A stretch of DNA of 64,000 nt from JAHEAO01 sp041633555 (GTDB taxonomy: Bacteria > Pseudomonadota > Alphaproteobacteria > Rhodobacterales > Rhodobacteraceae), in NCBI GenBank assembly GCA_041633555.1, contig JBFKFZ010000006.1, forward strand, positions 1 through 64,000. The letters run 5' to 3'. The notes beneath the pieces were generated by a model. That model did not search any database. It saw only the letters and a list, made by a program, of their open reading frames with translations, and was not told where the DNA came from. Positions 7,967 through 15,978 of this stretch are shown here, one piece after another (positions within the stretch are counted from its first letter, which is position 1; each line of letters starts with the position of its first letter). A program made the translations under genes and the position numbers.

Positions 7967-8269
7967 ATGAGCGAAAAGACACTGACCAGAATGGATCTGT
8001 CCGAGGCCGTATTCCGCGAGGTCGGCCTCAGCAGGAATGAGTCCTCGCAGCTCGTAGAAAGCGTGCTGACCCACATCTCCGATGCCTTGGCGTCGGGCGA
8101 GACTGTCAAGATCTCGTCTTTCGGCACGTTCAGCGTTCGCGACAAGGCCGCCCGCGTCGGCCGTAATCCGAAAACCGGGGAAGAAGTACCGATCCTGCCG
8201 CGCCGGGTGCTGACCTTTCGGCCCTCGCACCTGATGAAAGACCGCGTCGCCGCCGGCAACAAGCGCTAG
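7967..8269 (+). CDS. ihfA: Integration host factor subunit alpha
   Basis: IHF-alpha pairs with IHF-beta to bend DNA at specific sites in transcription, recombination and replication. The 100-residue protein has the HU/IHF fold: LTRMDLSEAVFREVGLSR, ISDALASGETVKISSFGTF, and the DNA-intercalating arm GRNPKTGEEVPI with its proline. Two consecutive ATGs (7964, 7967) follow the GGGGGAAG ribosome-binding site; 7967 has the better spacing and matches the usual MSEKTLTR start. The MerR-type gene follows after 12 bases. Confidence 0.95.
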   Translation: MSEKTLTRMDLSEAVFREVGLSRNESSQLVESVLTHISDALASGETVKISSFGTFSVRDKAARVGRNPKTGEEVPILPRRVLTFRPSHLMKDRVAAGNKR

Positions 8270-8281
8270 GACCCAGCTGGA

Positions 8282-9130
8282 ATGACCAAGTCACCGGATG
8301 CCTTCCGCACCATCAGCGAGGTTGCCGATTGGCTTGAAACGCCGACTCATGTGCTGCGCTTCTGGGAAAGCCGGTTCACCCAGGTGAAACCGGTGAAGCG
8401 CGCCGGTGGACGGCGCTATTACCGACCGTCGGACATGGAATTGCTGGGCGGTATCAAGAAGTTGCTGCACGAAGACGGGATGACCATCCGCGGCGTCCAG
8501 AAGCTCTTGCGCGAAGAGGGCATCAAGCATGTCGCCAACCTGTCGCCGCCGGTCAACGGCCATGACGCCGGGACCGATGCAGATGTGATCGACACCGCTG
8601 CCCTGCCGGAGGCCACTCCGGCGCCGATGATCGCGGATGCGCCGCAGGAGGAGGCCGACAATGTCGTGCCGCTGTCGCGGACCCTGGCGGATGCTGAATC
8701 GGAGCACCAGCCGAAGCCTGTCCCTGAGGAAACCGCCGCCCGCGACAAGGACCAGCTCGACTTGCTCGATGATCTGCCGGACGAGAAGGGCGAAAAGACA
8801 GAAGAGGCTGCCGAGGAACCGCAGGCGGGGCCAGTGTTTTCGCATTCGAGGCCGGATCCGGTCTCCGAAGACGAACCGGCCCCGACACATGAGGCTGAAC
8901 CCGAACCCGAGCCGCAGGAAGCGGTCAAGCCCTGCCCCGCCCTTGTCGATGTGCCGAACGATCCCGATGATGATGACGAGAGCTTCAAGGCCGAGCCCGG
9001 ATTTCTGACCGCCCTGCGCCGTGCTGCCGCGAGTCCCGCCGAGCAACGCCCGGCTCCGGCGGAACTTCAGCCACTCTATGACCGCCTGGCCAAGCTGCGC
9101 GACCGGATGCAGTCCGACAAGCGGGGCTAG
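8282..9130 (+). CDS. MerR-family regulator with long acidic C-terminal extension
   Basis: Residues 8-80 are a MerR winged-helix domain (TISEVADWLETPTHVLRFWESRF, then GGRRYYRPSDMELL, KLLHEDGMTIRGVQKLL). The other 200 residues are mostly Glu/Asp/Pro-rich and disordered-looking, ending in a short helical segment (RPAPAELQPLYDRLAKLRDRM). No effector-binding domain or metal-binding cysteines are visible. The same MerR-like gene follows ihfA widely in alphaproteobacteria; its regulon is not known to me. The starting ATG is 12 bases after ihfA, so the two are likely co-transcribed. Confidence 0.85.
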   Translation: MTKSPDAFRTISEVADWLETPTHVLRFWESRFTQVKPVKRAGGRRYYRPSDMELLGGIKKLLHEDGMTIRGVQKLLREEGIKHVANLSPPVNGHDAGTDADVIDTAALPEATPAPMIADAPQEEADNVVPLSRTLADAESEHQPKPVPEETAARDKDQLDLLDDLPDEKGEKTEEAAEEPQAGPVFSHSRPDPVSEDEPAPTHEAEPEPEPQEAVKPCPALVDVPNDPDDDDESFKAEPGFLTALRRAAASPAEQRPAPAELQPLYDRLAKLRDRMQSDKRG

Positions 9131-9164
9131 CGCTGATCCTGCCCGAATGCCCGACAGTTCCGGC

Positions 9165-9192
9165 TTGCCCCTGCGCGCAAAAACAGTATGTA
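9165..9192 (+). promoter_or_regulatory. Promoter candidate for tRNA-Pro
   Basis: TTGCCC (9165-9170) and TATGTA (9187-9192) with 16-base spacing end 11 bases before the mature tRNA 5' end. Both hexamers are imperfect, so this is a position-supported guess. Confidence 0.35.
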
Positions 9193-9203
9193 AGGGCCGA
9201 AGT

Positions 9204-9280
9204 CGGGCTATGGCGCAGCCTGGTAGCGCGTCCGTCTGGGGGACGGAAGGTCGCAGGTTCGAGTCCTGCTAGCCCGACCA
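9204..9280 (+). tRNA. tRNA-Pro (anticodon GGG)
   Basis: A 77-base cloverleaf with acceptor arms CGGGCTA/TAGCCCG, D-arm GGCGCAGCCTGGTAGCGC, anticodon arm TCCGT-CTGGGGG-ACGGA with GGG at the anticodon position, T-arm GCAGGTTCGAGTCCTGC, and an encoded CCA end. It reads CCC (and CCU) proline codons. It is followed directly by an intrinsic-type terminator. Confidence 0.96.
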
Positions 9281-9287
9281 AGAACCA

Positions 9288-9320
9288 AAACGCCCCCGCC
9301 TTAGCTGGCGGCGGGCGTTT
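9288..9320 (+). terminator. Intrinsic-type terminator after tRNA-Pro
   Basis: AAACGCCC (9288-9295) pairs with GGGCGTTT (9313-9320), extended by CCGCC/GGCGG with a 6-base TTAGCT loop. The stem is G+C rich and ends in a short T tract, 7 bases after the tRNA CCA. Confidence 0.7.
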
Positions 9321-9337
9321 CTGTTGAGGAACCGACG

Positions 9338-10420
9338 ATGACCGCGACAGGAGTCCTGCCCGACAGCGCGATCCGCGCGATGATCGCCTCGGGCCAGATC
9401 GCCGCCGACGCGCCGGTCATGCCGGGCCAGATCCAGCCCGCCTCGCTCGACCTGCGCCTCGGCACCAGCGCCACCCGAGTCCGCGCCTCATTCCTTGCTG
9501 GAAAGGGCCGCAGCGTCGCCGACCGGCTGGCCGAGTTCTCGATGCACCAGATCGACCTGACAAAAGGCGCGGTGCTGGAAAAGGGCTGCGTCTATGTCGT
9601 GCCGCTGATGGAGCGGTTGTCCCTGCCCGAGGGAATGACCGCGGCGGCCTCGGCCAAGTCCTCGATCGGGCGACTCGATCTGCTGACCCGGATCATCACC
9701 GACGAAGGCACCGAGTTCGACCGCGTCGCGGACGGGTTCGAGGGCCGGCTTTACGTCGAGATCTGTCCGCGCTCCTTCTCGGTTCTGGCCGCGCCGGGGC
9801 AGATGCTGAACCAGATCATCTTCCGACAGGGCGACACCGTGATCCCCGACGCCGAGTTGCGGGCGATCCACGCCAAGACCCCAATCGTCTCGGGCGAGCC
9901 GGTGATCTCGGACGGATTGCGGTTCTCGGTCGATCTGAAACCGACGAACGGCGATCTCGTCGGCTACCGTGCCAAGCCGCATAGCGGCGTGATCGACCTG
10001 GCGAAGATCGGCCATTATGACCCGATGGAATACTGGGAGCCGATCCACACGCGCGACGGCCGGATCATCCTCGATCCCGGCGCGTTCTACATCCTCGTCA
10101 GCCGCGAGGCGATCAGCATTCCGCCCGATTGCGCCGCCGAAATGGCCCCCTATCTGGCGATGGTCGGCGAGTTCCGGGTGCATTACGCGGGGTTCTTCGA
10201 CCCCGGCTTCGGCCATGATATGGCGGGCGGCACCGGATCGCGCGGGGTGCTGGAAGTGCGTTGCCACGAAGCGCCGTTCGTGCTGGAACACGGCCAGACC
10301 GTCGGCCGGCTGGTCTATGAACGCATGGCCGCCATTCCCGATCTGCTCTATGGCGCGGACCTGAAATCGAATTACCAGGGCCAAGGGCTGAAACTGTCGA
10401 AGCACTTCCGGGCCGGGTAA
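9338..10420 (+). CDS. dcd: 2'-Deoxycytidine 5'-triphosphate deaminase, long (double-domain) form
   Basis: The enzyme deaminates dCTP to dUTP for thymidylate synthesis. At 360 residues it is about twice the length of E. coli Dcd, consistent with the two-domain form found in alphaproteobacteria. The first domain has QIQPASLDLRLG (residues 31-42) and AKSSIGRLDLLTRIITD (106-122, the Dcd/Dut SSxGR loop); the second half repeats the fold with IHTRDGRIILDPGAFYILVSRE, PPDCAAEMAPYLA and a final LVYERMAAIPDLLYG. ATG 9338 lies 18 bases after the tRNA terminator. Ends 9 bases from the convergent gene. Confidence 0.88.
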   Translation: MTATGVLPDSAIRAMIASGQIAADAPVMPGQIQPASLDLRLGTSATRVRASFLAGKGRSVADRLAEFSMHQIDLTKGAVLEKGCVYVVPLMERLSLPEGMTAAASAKSSIGRLDLLTRIITDEGTEFDRVADGFEGRLYVEICPRSFSVLAAPGQMLNQIIFRQGDTVIPDAELRAIHAKTPIVSGEPVISDGLRFSVDLKPTNGDLVGYRAKPHSGVIDLAKIGHYDPMEYWEPIHTRDGRIILDPGAFYILVSREAISIPPDCAAEMAPYLAMVGEFRVHYAGFFDPGFGHDMAGGTGSRGVLEVRCHEAPFVLEHGQTVGRLVYERMAAIPDLLYGADLKSNYQGQGLKLSKHFRAG

Positions 10421-10429
10421 GGCCTGGCG

Positions 10430-11659
10430 TCAGCGCTGCGGATCGGGGGGAGGGCCTGGCCCTGTCGTGCTGCCACTCTCGCCGGGGCCGCCATTGGCCC
10501 CACTCACCTTCTCTGCAGCTTTGCCATTCCTGCCGTCACCATTGGCCGAGAAAATCCGCCGGCCCGCGGCCTGAATGCTGCTGAAAGCGTCCTCGGCCAT
10601 GAAACCCGAAACGAAGGCGACGAAGGCGACGGTATAGGGGCTGAGCTCGATCTGGCTGGCGGCACCGCCGCTCTGCGTCAGAACCAGCATTCCCGCTCCG
10701 GAAAACAGGAACACGGCGATCGCCGCGGCGATGCCCTCTCCGACGCTGACGAAAAGCCGCGCAGCGGTGGCGGTCGCGGTGGCCGAAAAAAACGACCGCG
10801 AGAAGGATACAACGGCCCCCAGACCACCCGCAGCGATGGTTGCGAACAGCGTCAGGAAGATCGTCGGGTAGCTCACAAGGTAACGCGGAATGCCCAGGAA
10901 AAGCTTGGCCAGCTCTGCCTCCTGCGCGCGGAGCAGCGATTGCAGCGGGATCCTCTCCTGCAGCTGCCGCAGTTCGGTTTCGGCGCCTTCCAGCTTGCGC
11001 TGCGGCCAGGATCGGGCGCCGAGTCGTCGGTCGCGGTCATCCTCCGCCTCGGAACGTTCGAGCGCCAGCCGCGCCAGTTCACCGTTTCTTTCGCCAAATC
11101 TGGCCGACACAGCGATGAAACGGTCATTGATCTCGGCAAGCCGGTCCTCGGTCACGTCGGGCCTGAACTCTGCGTCCGGATAGGCGCTGACGATCCGTTC
11201 CGCCCGTTCGATCAAGCCCAGATCGCTTTCGGCCCGCAGCGCGGCGGCACTTTCCGGCGACAAATGGACTTCGATGCCGCGCAGGAACAGCAAGATCTCG
11301 CGCGCCGCCTGTTCGACGACCACGGTGACTTCCTTTCTCCTGGCTTCGATCTCGAACAGGCGCTGCTTGGCCGCGTCAATCTGCTCATCGACAATCTGAA
11401 GGTCGGGCCGGAGCAATTCGATCTCGGACTTGAGCTCGCGTTCGCGCGACACGATGAAGAAGAGCGCGTCGAGTTCGACTATCTCGGCAGCACTCTCGCT
11501 GCCGTTCAGCCGCGCCTCCCAGTCAGTGCGGATGATGTAGCTTGCAAAACCGGTAAAGACCGACAGGACGAAGAAGATATAGAGACCGATGACAAGGGCC
11601 CCGAGCACCATGTTGCCCGACCAATCCCGCGCTTCCTGAAATGTCTCGCCGATCTTCAT
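10430..11659 (-). CDS. Hypothetical membrane protein with periplasm-size coiled coil
   Basis: Not recognised as a named family. The 409-residue protein has one membrane segment near residues 17-41, a long charged helical stretch (about 70-130 and 195-255, many Glu/Arg/Leu heptads), then three more hydrophobic segments near 262-287, 305-328 and 342-358, and a Gly/Pro/Ser-rich tail. This TM-coiled coil-TM layout resembles sensory or scaffold membrane proteins, but no catalytic motif is visible. Starts with ATG at 11659 and stands alone in a 90-base upstream gap that is locally A-rich. Function unknown. Confidence 0.65.
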   Translation of the reverse strand: MKIGETFQEARDWSGNMVLGALVIGLYIFFVLSVFTGFASYIIRTDWEARLNGSESAAEIVELDALFFIVSRERELKSEIELLRPDLQIVDEQIDAAKQRLFEIEARRKEVTVVVEQAAREILLFLRGIEVHLSPESAAALRAESDLGLIERAERIVSAYPDAEFRPDVTEDRLAEINDRFIAVSARFGERNGELARLALERSEAEDDRDRRLGARSWPQRKLEGAETELRQLQERIPLQSLLRAQEAELAKLFLGIPRYLVSYPTIFLTLFATIAAGGLGAVVSFSRSFFSATATATAARLFVSVGEGIAAAIAVFLFSGAGMLVLTQSGGAASQIELSPYTVAFVAFVSGFMAEDAFSSIQAAGRRIFSANGDGRNGKAAEKVSGANGGPGESGSTTGPGPPPDPQR

Positions 11660-11750
11660 GCCAGCATCTTTCAGAGAAATTCAGTTATCAAATGCCGGAA
11701 AGATAACCGAAATTCCAAAAAAACTCAATTGCAGGTGGAGTCGGGCTCGA

Positions 11751-12347
11751 TCACTCGCGCCGCTCACTCCAGGCCACGATGAGGATCGCGATCACCGCGC
11801 CCGAGCAGTTGAAGACCAGGTCGAGCGCGGTGTTGTAATAGCCGCCGACATTGGTGTCGGGCACCAGAAGCACGGCGGTGAACTCGATCATCTCGTTCAG
11901 CGCCCCAAGGCCCATCGAGGCGAAGACCGGATAGGCGTAGGCCGTCATCGTGTGCCGCGTGGCCGGGAAATGCCGGACCAGAAGATGCCAGAGCAACCAT
12001 GCGGTCACGCCAAAGCCGTAAGCATGGACCAGTTGATCGTATTTCAGGATAGAGACATTCTCGGTTTCGACGAGGGTAACCAGGTGCAGATTGTAGAGCA
12101 CCGACCCGTTCACCGGCACACCGCCACCGGCCATATGGGCAAGGCCCCAGAGCGTCAGCGCCCAGAGCATCGCCACGGGATAGCCGGCCTTGCGCAGGGA
12201 AAGCCCGACAAGCGCGATCAGCGCCGCCATCGTGACGATATAGACGATGAACTCGTAATTGCCGATTGACAGGAACCAGACCGCGAACCCCGCCACGTAA
12301 GCGAGGGTAAAAGCGGCAACGCCCCATTCTGCGCGTGTCGGTGTCAT
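11751..12347 (-). CDS. YjdF/DUF2238-like inner membrane protein
   Basis: The 198-residue protein has about six hydrophobic segments, with the family-typical charged motifs between them: YDQLVHAYGFGVTAWLLWH, and GLGALNEMIEFTAVLL followed by NTALDLVFNCSGAVIA. These Asp/His/Glu positions are conserved in DUF2238 proteins, whose role is not established. ATG 12347 is preferred over the frame extension to 12413. The divergent alpha/beta hydrolase begins 173 bases away, so the two may share a regulatory region. Confidence 0.75.
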   Translation of the reverse strand: MTPTRAEWGVAAFTLAYVAGFAVWFLSIGNYEFIVYIVTMAALIALVGLSLRKAGYPVAMLWALTLWGLAHMAGGGVPVNGSVLYNLHLVTLVETENVSILKYDQLVHAYGFGVTAWLLWHLLVRHFPATRHTMTAYAYPVFASMGLGALNEMIEFTAVLLVPDTNVGGYYNTALDLVFNCSGAVIAILIVAWSERRE

Positions 12348-12520
12348 CGTCCATACTCCCGTCCCCTGGCCGGTTTCACGCCGGATGTGACACCATCGCG
12401 GGACAAGAGGCAATATCGCCCTCTTTGGGCGTCGGTCCCGTCGCTGGACCCGCCAGTTTGAGAAGCCATCAGAATGCGGCAGGGTGCAGCGACCGTTCGA
12501 GCCAATGGCGGGGGGGTATC

Positions 12521-13339
12521 ATGCTGCATCACATCGTCATCGGCGAGGGCCGCCCCGTCCTGATCCTGCATGGGGTCACGCTCGATCACCGCCACATGGC
12601 CGAGACGTTCGAGCCGATCTTCCAAACCGTGCCAGGCTGGCAGCGGATTTATCTCGACATGCCGGGCCATGGGCAAAGCCCCGGCGACGACGCGATCAAG
12701 AGCCAGGAAGATCTGTTGCGCGCCGTCATCAACTTCGCCACGGCCACCTTTCCCGGCCAGCCCTTCACGCTGATCGGCGAGTCCCGCGGCAGCTACATCG
12801 CGCGGGGCTTTGCCTATCTGCGCCCCGATCCTGTCGACGGCCTTTGCCTGATCGTGCCTGGCGGCAGTCCCACGGCCCCGCCCGAGCGCCTGCCCCAGCA
12901 TCAGACATTCGTCGCCGATCCAGATCCGCGGGCCGAGCTTGATGAAAGCGAACTGGAGATGTTCGAACTGCCGGCCATGCAGAACCGTGAGATCGCCGAG
13001 CGGTGGCGGCGCGCCGTCGTTCCGGCACTCGGGCTGCACGACGAGGATCAAGAGGCGCGGGTCTGGGCCGCCTTCGATCTTCCCTTTGACCTTTCCGGCC
13101 CCGATGCAGTCTTTGCCAAACCCTGCCTGATCGTCGCCGGGCGGCAGGATTCATGGTCGGGCTATCTCGATGCCATCGACTGCCTGCCGGTCTTTCCGCG
13201 GGCAAGCCTCGCCGTCCTCGATGCGGCCGGCCACAATCTTGTCTGGGAACGGCCGGAGCTTTTGAAGCCCTCGCGAAAGACCGGCTCGAACGGCTTCAGC
13301 TCTCCTTCGCGGACCGCTGAAACCGAAATCAGAGGCTGA
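12521..13339 (+). CDS. Alpha/beta hydrolase, C-terminus altered by a 1-base frameshift
   Basis: A 272-residue alpha/beta-hydrolase with nucleophile Ser88 in GESRGS, an oxyanion-region HGVTLDH near residue 17, Asp210 in AGRQDSW and His238 in AAGHNLVWE, so the catalytic triad is complete. After RPELL (base 13263) the frame enters KPSRKTGSNG..., unlike the family. Adding one T to the TTTT run at 13260-13263 restores AFEALAKDRLERLQLSFADR and a stop at 13318-13320, a typical last helix. The gene is therefore either frameshifted very near its end, possibly still active, or carries a sequencing error. ATG 12521 follows a G-rich ribosome-binding site. Substrate unknown. Confidence 0.75.
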   Translation: MLHHIVIGEGRPVLILHGVTLDHRHMAETFEPIFQTVPGWQRIYLDMPGHGQSPGDDAIKSQEDLLRAVINFATATFPGQPFTLIGESRGSYIARGFAYLRPDPVDGLCLIVPGGSPTAPPERLPQHQTFVADPDPRAELDESELEMFELPAMQNREIAERWRRAVVPALGLHDEDQEARVWAAFDLPFDLSGPDAVFAKPCLIVAGRQDSWSGYLDAIDCLPVFPRASLAVLDAAGHNLVWERPELLKPSRKTGSNGFSSPSRTAETEIRG

Positions 13340-13342
13340 ACC

Positions 13343-13546
13343 CTAGAGGCGCCCCATCCGCTTGGCCAGCCGCGCGCCCTTGCGGGCCTTGCCCGCCAGA
13401 TCCTTCGTCTCTGCCGATTTCGCCCGTTCTTCCGGGGTCATCGTCGCCGGGTCCCGCCCGCGCCGCGCGACATAGTTGATGCCTGCATTCACACCGCGCC
13501 GCAGCACCATGCGGATCACCATATTGATCAACTGGTTTGCATTCAT
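13343..13546 (-). CDS. Small conserved basic protein of unknown function
   Basis: A 67-residue protein with a short hydrophobic/basic N-terminal helix (NMVIRMVLRRGVNAGINYV) and a charged Lys/Arg-rich tail (GKARKGARLAKRMGRL). It starts 3 bases after the scpB stop, on the same strand, so it probably ends the argS-to-scpB transcription unit. The same position in relatives often holds tatA, but nothing here resembles TatA. No function can be assigned. Confidence 0.65.
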   Translation of the reverse strand: MNANQLINMVIRMVLRRGVNAGINYVARRGRDPATMTPEERAKSAETKDLAGKARKGARLAKRMGRL

Positions 13547-13549
13547 CGC

Positions 13550-14203
13550 TCAACCCTCCTCGGGGGATTCATCCTCGAACATGTCGCTTTGGTCGAGTTC
13601 GCCCTCATCCTCGTCATCGTCCGTGCCGGATCCTGGCACGGGGCGGTTTTCCAATAATCCGGCGGCGCGCAGCTCCTTCAGCCCCGGCAGGTCGCGGGCG
13701 CTCTCCAGCCCGAAATGATCAAGGAAGTTCTGTGTCACAACGAATGTCACCGGGCGGCCCGGCGTCATCCGGCGGCGGCCGAAGCGGATCCATTCCAGCT
13801 CGAGCAACTGATCGACAGTGCCCCGGCTGACCGAAACGCCGCGGATCTCCTCGATCTCGGCGCGGGTCACCGGCTGGTGATAGGCCACGATCGCCAGCGT
13901 CTCGATCGCGGCGCGGGAGAGCTTGCGGACCTCGGTGGTTTCCTTCTGCATCAGGAACCCCAGATCGGGCGCGGTGCGCATCGCCCAGGCCTCTCCGACC
14001 CGCACAAGGCGCACGCCGCGCCCCTCGTAGCGCTTGCGCAAGAGCGTAAGTGCCTCGGCGGCATCGGCGCCGTGCGGCATACGGGCGTTCAGATCCGCGA
14101 CCGTGACGGGTTCGGCGGTGGCGAAAAGGATCGCCTCGACCATCCGCTCCTGCTCTGCCAGCGGCGGGGCCTGAAACAGGCTTGCTTCCTTGTCCTCAGC
14201 CAT
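13550..14203 (-). CDS. scpB: Segregation and condensation protein ScpB
   Basis: ScpB is the winged-helix kite subunit that, with ScpA, regulates the SMC ATPase in chromosome organisation. The 217 residues include VEAILFATAEPVTVADL, ALTLLRKRYEGRGVRLV, TLAIVAYHQPVTRAEIEEIRGV and RGTVDQLLELEWIRFGRRR, the two wHTH units of ScpB, then a long acidic tail (GTDDDEDEGELDQSDMF). The start overlaps the scpA stop by 8 bases, so translation is coupled. Confidence 0.93.
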   Translation of the reverse strand: MAEDKEASLFQAPPLAEQERMVEAILFATAEPVTVADLNARMPHGADAAEALTLLRKRYEGRGVRLVRVGEAWAMRTAPDLGFLMQKETTEVRKLSRAAIETLAIVAYHQPVTRAEIEEIRGVSVSRGTVDQLLELEWIRFGRRRMTPGRPVTFVVTQNFLDHFGLESARDLPGLKELRAAGLLENRPVPGSGTDDDEDEGELDQSDMFEDESPEEG

Positions 14204-14981
14204 CGGCTTTTTTCCGTATCTGAATCGGTGCGAAAGTCTCGCCCTGCCTTATCTCGATGCGGCCCGCCTTGGCCAGTTCGAGCGAGGCCGCAAAGGTCGC
14301 CGCCGTGGCCGAGCGCCGCCGCGCCGGGTCAAGGCCCCAGCCATCGGGCAGGAAGAACGAGAGGTCCGCCCAGTCACCCATGAAGCCGATGAGCCCGCGC
14401 ATCCGGTCGAGCGCCTGTTCCATGGTCAGGACATGGTCACGGTCCATCGTGTAGGGGCGGAAATCGTCCCGCGTGCGGATCCGGGCATAGCCCTGCATCA
14501 GGTCCAGCAGCGTCGCCGAGAAGGTGACCTTGCGCACCCGTTCGACATCTTCGGGTATACCGCGCACGAAGAAATCACGGCCCTTCTGGTCACGGGCCAT
14601 CAGCTTTGCCGCACTTTCCCGCATCGCCTGCAGGCGTTGGAGTTGGAAGGCCAGGTGCGCGGCCAGTTCCTCGCCCGAGAGGCCTTCGTCGGCCGGGTCG
14701 GGCGGCAGCAGCAGACGCGACTTCAGGAACGCCAGCCAGGCCGCCATGACCAGGTAATCCGCCGCCAACTCGATCCGGAGCTTGCCGGCCTCTTCGACGA
14801 AGCGCAGATACTGTTCGGCCAACTGCAGGACGCTGATCTTGCGCAGATCGACCTTCTGGGTACGCGAAAGGGTCAGAAGCAGGTCCAGAGGCCCCTCGAA
14901 CCCGTCGACGTCGACGATCAGCGCCTCGGCGGCGAGCCGTTCCTTGACCGGCATCGGCCGGGATTCGAATTCATCAGACAT
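14196..14981 (-). CDS. scpA: Segregation and condensation protein ScpA
   Basis: ScpA is the kleisin that bridges SMC heads. The 261-residue protein shows the N-terminal VDGFEGPLDLLLTLSRTQKVDL motif, LAADYLVMAAWLAFLKSRLLLP near residue 75, and a C-terminal winged helix (ATFAASLELAKAGRIEIRQGETF) that binds the SMC cap. It overlaps nagZ upstream and scpB downstream by 8 bases each, a tight co-translated block. Confidence 0.94.
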   Translation of the reverse strand: MSDEFESRPMPVKERLAAEALIVDVDGFEGPLDLLLTLSRTQKVDLRKISVLQLAEQYLRFVEEAGKLRIELAADYLVMAAWLAFLKSRLLLPPDPADEGLSGEELAAHLAFQLQRLQAMRESAAKLMARDQKGRDFFVRGIPEDVERVRKVTFSATLLDLMQGYARIRTRDDFRPYTMDRDHVLTMEQALDRMRGLIGFMGDWADLSFFLPDGWGLDPARRRSATAATFAASLELAKAGRIEIRQGETFAPIQIRKKADG

Positions 14982-15978
14982 GCGCCCCGCCCTGCATCAG
15001 CGCCCGAAGTTCGGCCTCGGCGGCGGCAATGTCAATCGCGGTGCCCTGCGCACGCGCCGCTAGTGCTGCATCGGCGCGCGCCTGAGCTGCCGCCTGCATC
15101 GGCCCCGCCGCAGCGGCCACGGCCTGCATTTCCCCGAGCTTGCCATTGCAGTGCAGGATCATGTCGCAGCCCGCATCGAGCGCCGCCCGCGACCGGCTGG
15201 CGACATCGCCGTCGAGCGCCTGCATCGAGATGTCATCGGTCATCAGGAGCCCGCCGAATCCGATCTCCTGCCGGATCAGCCGCACCATCACGGGCGAGAT
15301 CGTGGCGGCGGCGGCATCGATCGCCTCGAAGACGATATGGGCCGACATTGCCATCGGCAAATTGGCCAACGCCCGGAATGGCCCGAAATCCTCGGCCTCG
15401 AGCAGCCTGCGGGGTGCGTCTGTTCGCGGCAGGTCGAGATGGCTGTCGACCTCGGCCCGGCCATGGCCCGGCATGTGCTTCACGACCGGCGCGACCCCGC
15501 CCGCCATCAGCCCCTGGGCGACGGAGCGGGCGAGGGCTGCGACGCGGCCCGCCTCACTCCCGTAGCAGCGATTGCGCAGGATCTCATGGGTCGCGGCGCT
15601 GGCGATATCGGCACAGGGCGCGCAGTTCACGTCGATGCCCACAGCGCGCAGTTCCTCGGCGATCAGCCGGTAGCGCAGCCACATTGCGCGTTCGGCGCGC
15701 CCGCCCGCCAGTGCTGCCTGTTCCAGCGGCGGCAGCCATTCGCGCCAATGCGGCGCGCGCATCCGTTGCACCCGCCCGCCTTCCTGGTCGATCAGCACCG
15801 GCGCATCCCGGCCGACAGCCTCGCGCAGGTCTCCGGTCAGCCGCCGCAGCTGGTCAGGATCATCGACATTGCGGGCAAAGAGGATGAAGCCCCAGGGATC
15901 CGCATCGGCAAAGAAGGCCCGCTCGGTTTGCAAGACGGTCAGACCTTCGCACCCGAAAATATAGCCGCCCTGCCCCAT
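14974..15978 (-). CDS. nagZ: Beta-N-acetylhexosaminidase NagZ
   Basis: NagZ is a cytoplasmic family 3 glycosidase that removes GlcNAc from 1,6-anhydromuropeptides in cell-wall recycling, which can affect beta-lactamase induction. The 334 residues include PWGFILFARNV, VLIDQEGGRVQRM (near 61-73), KHMPGHGRAEVDSHLDLP (the His-containing general acid/base loop) and LLMTDDISMQAL with the nucleophile Asp. The length matches the family. It lies directly after the SPOR gene with no gap (stop TGA immediately before the ATG). Confidence 0.94.
   Translation of the reverse strand: MGQGGYIFGCEGLTVLQTERAFFADADPWGFILFARNVDDPDQLRRLTGDLREAVGRDAPVLIDQEGGRVQRMRAPHWREWLPPLEQAALAGGRAERAMWLRYRLIAEELRAVGIDVNCAPCADIASAATHEILRNRCYGSEAGRVAALARSVAQGLMAGGVAPVVKHMPGHGRAEVDSHLDLPRTDAPRRLLEAEDFGPFRALANLPMAMSAHIVFEAIDAAAATISPVMVRLIRQEIGFGGLLMTDDISMQALDGDVASRSRAALDAGCDMILHCNGKLGEMQAVAAAAGPMQAAAQARADAALAARAQGTAIDIAAAEAELRALMQGGAHV

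Noticed and set aside
9204..10420. tRNA-Pro as an island insertion site
   Set aside because: No integrase, flanking repeat or foreign gene is seen; the next gene is the housekeeping dCTP deaminase.
13255..13265. Programmed frameshift at the hydrolase TTTT run
   Set aside because: No stop-adjacent slippery site or stimulating structure is visible. An indel mutation or sequencing error explains it.
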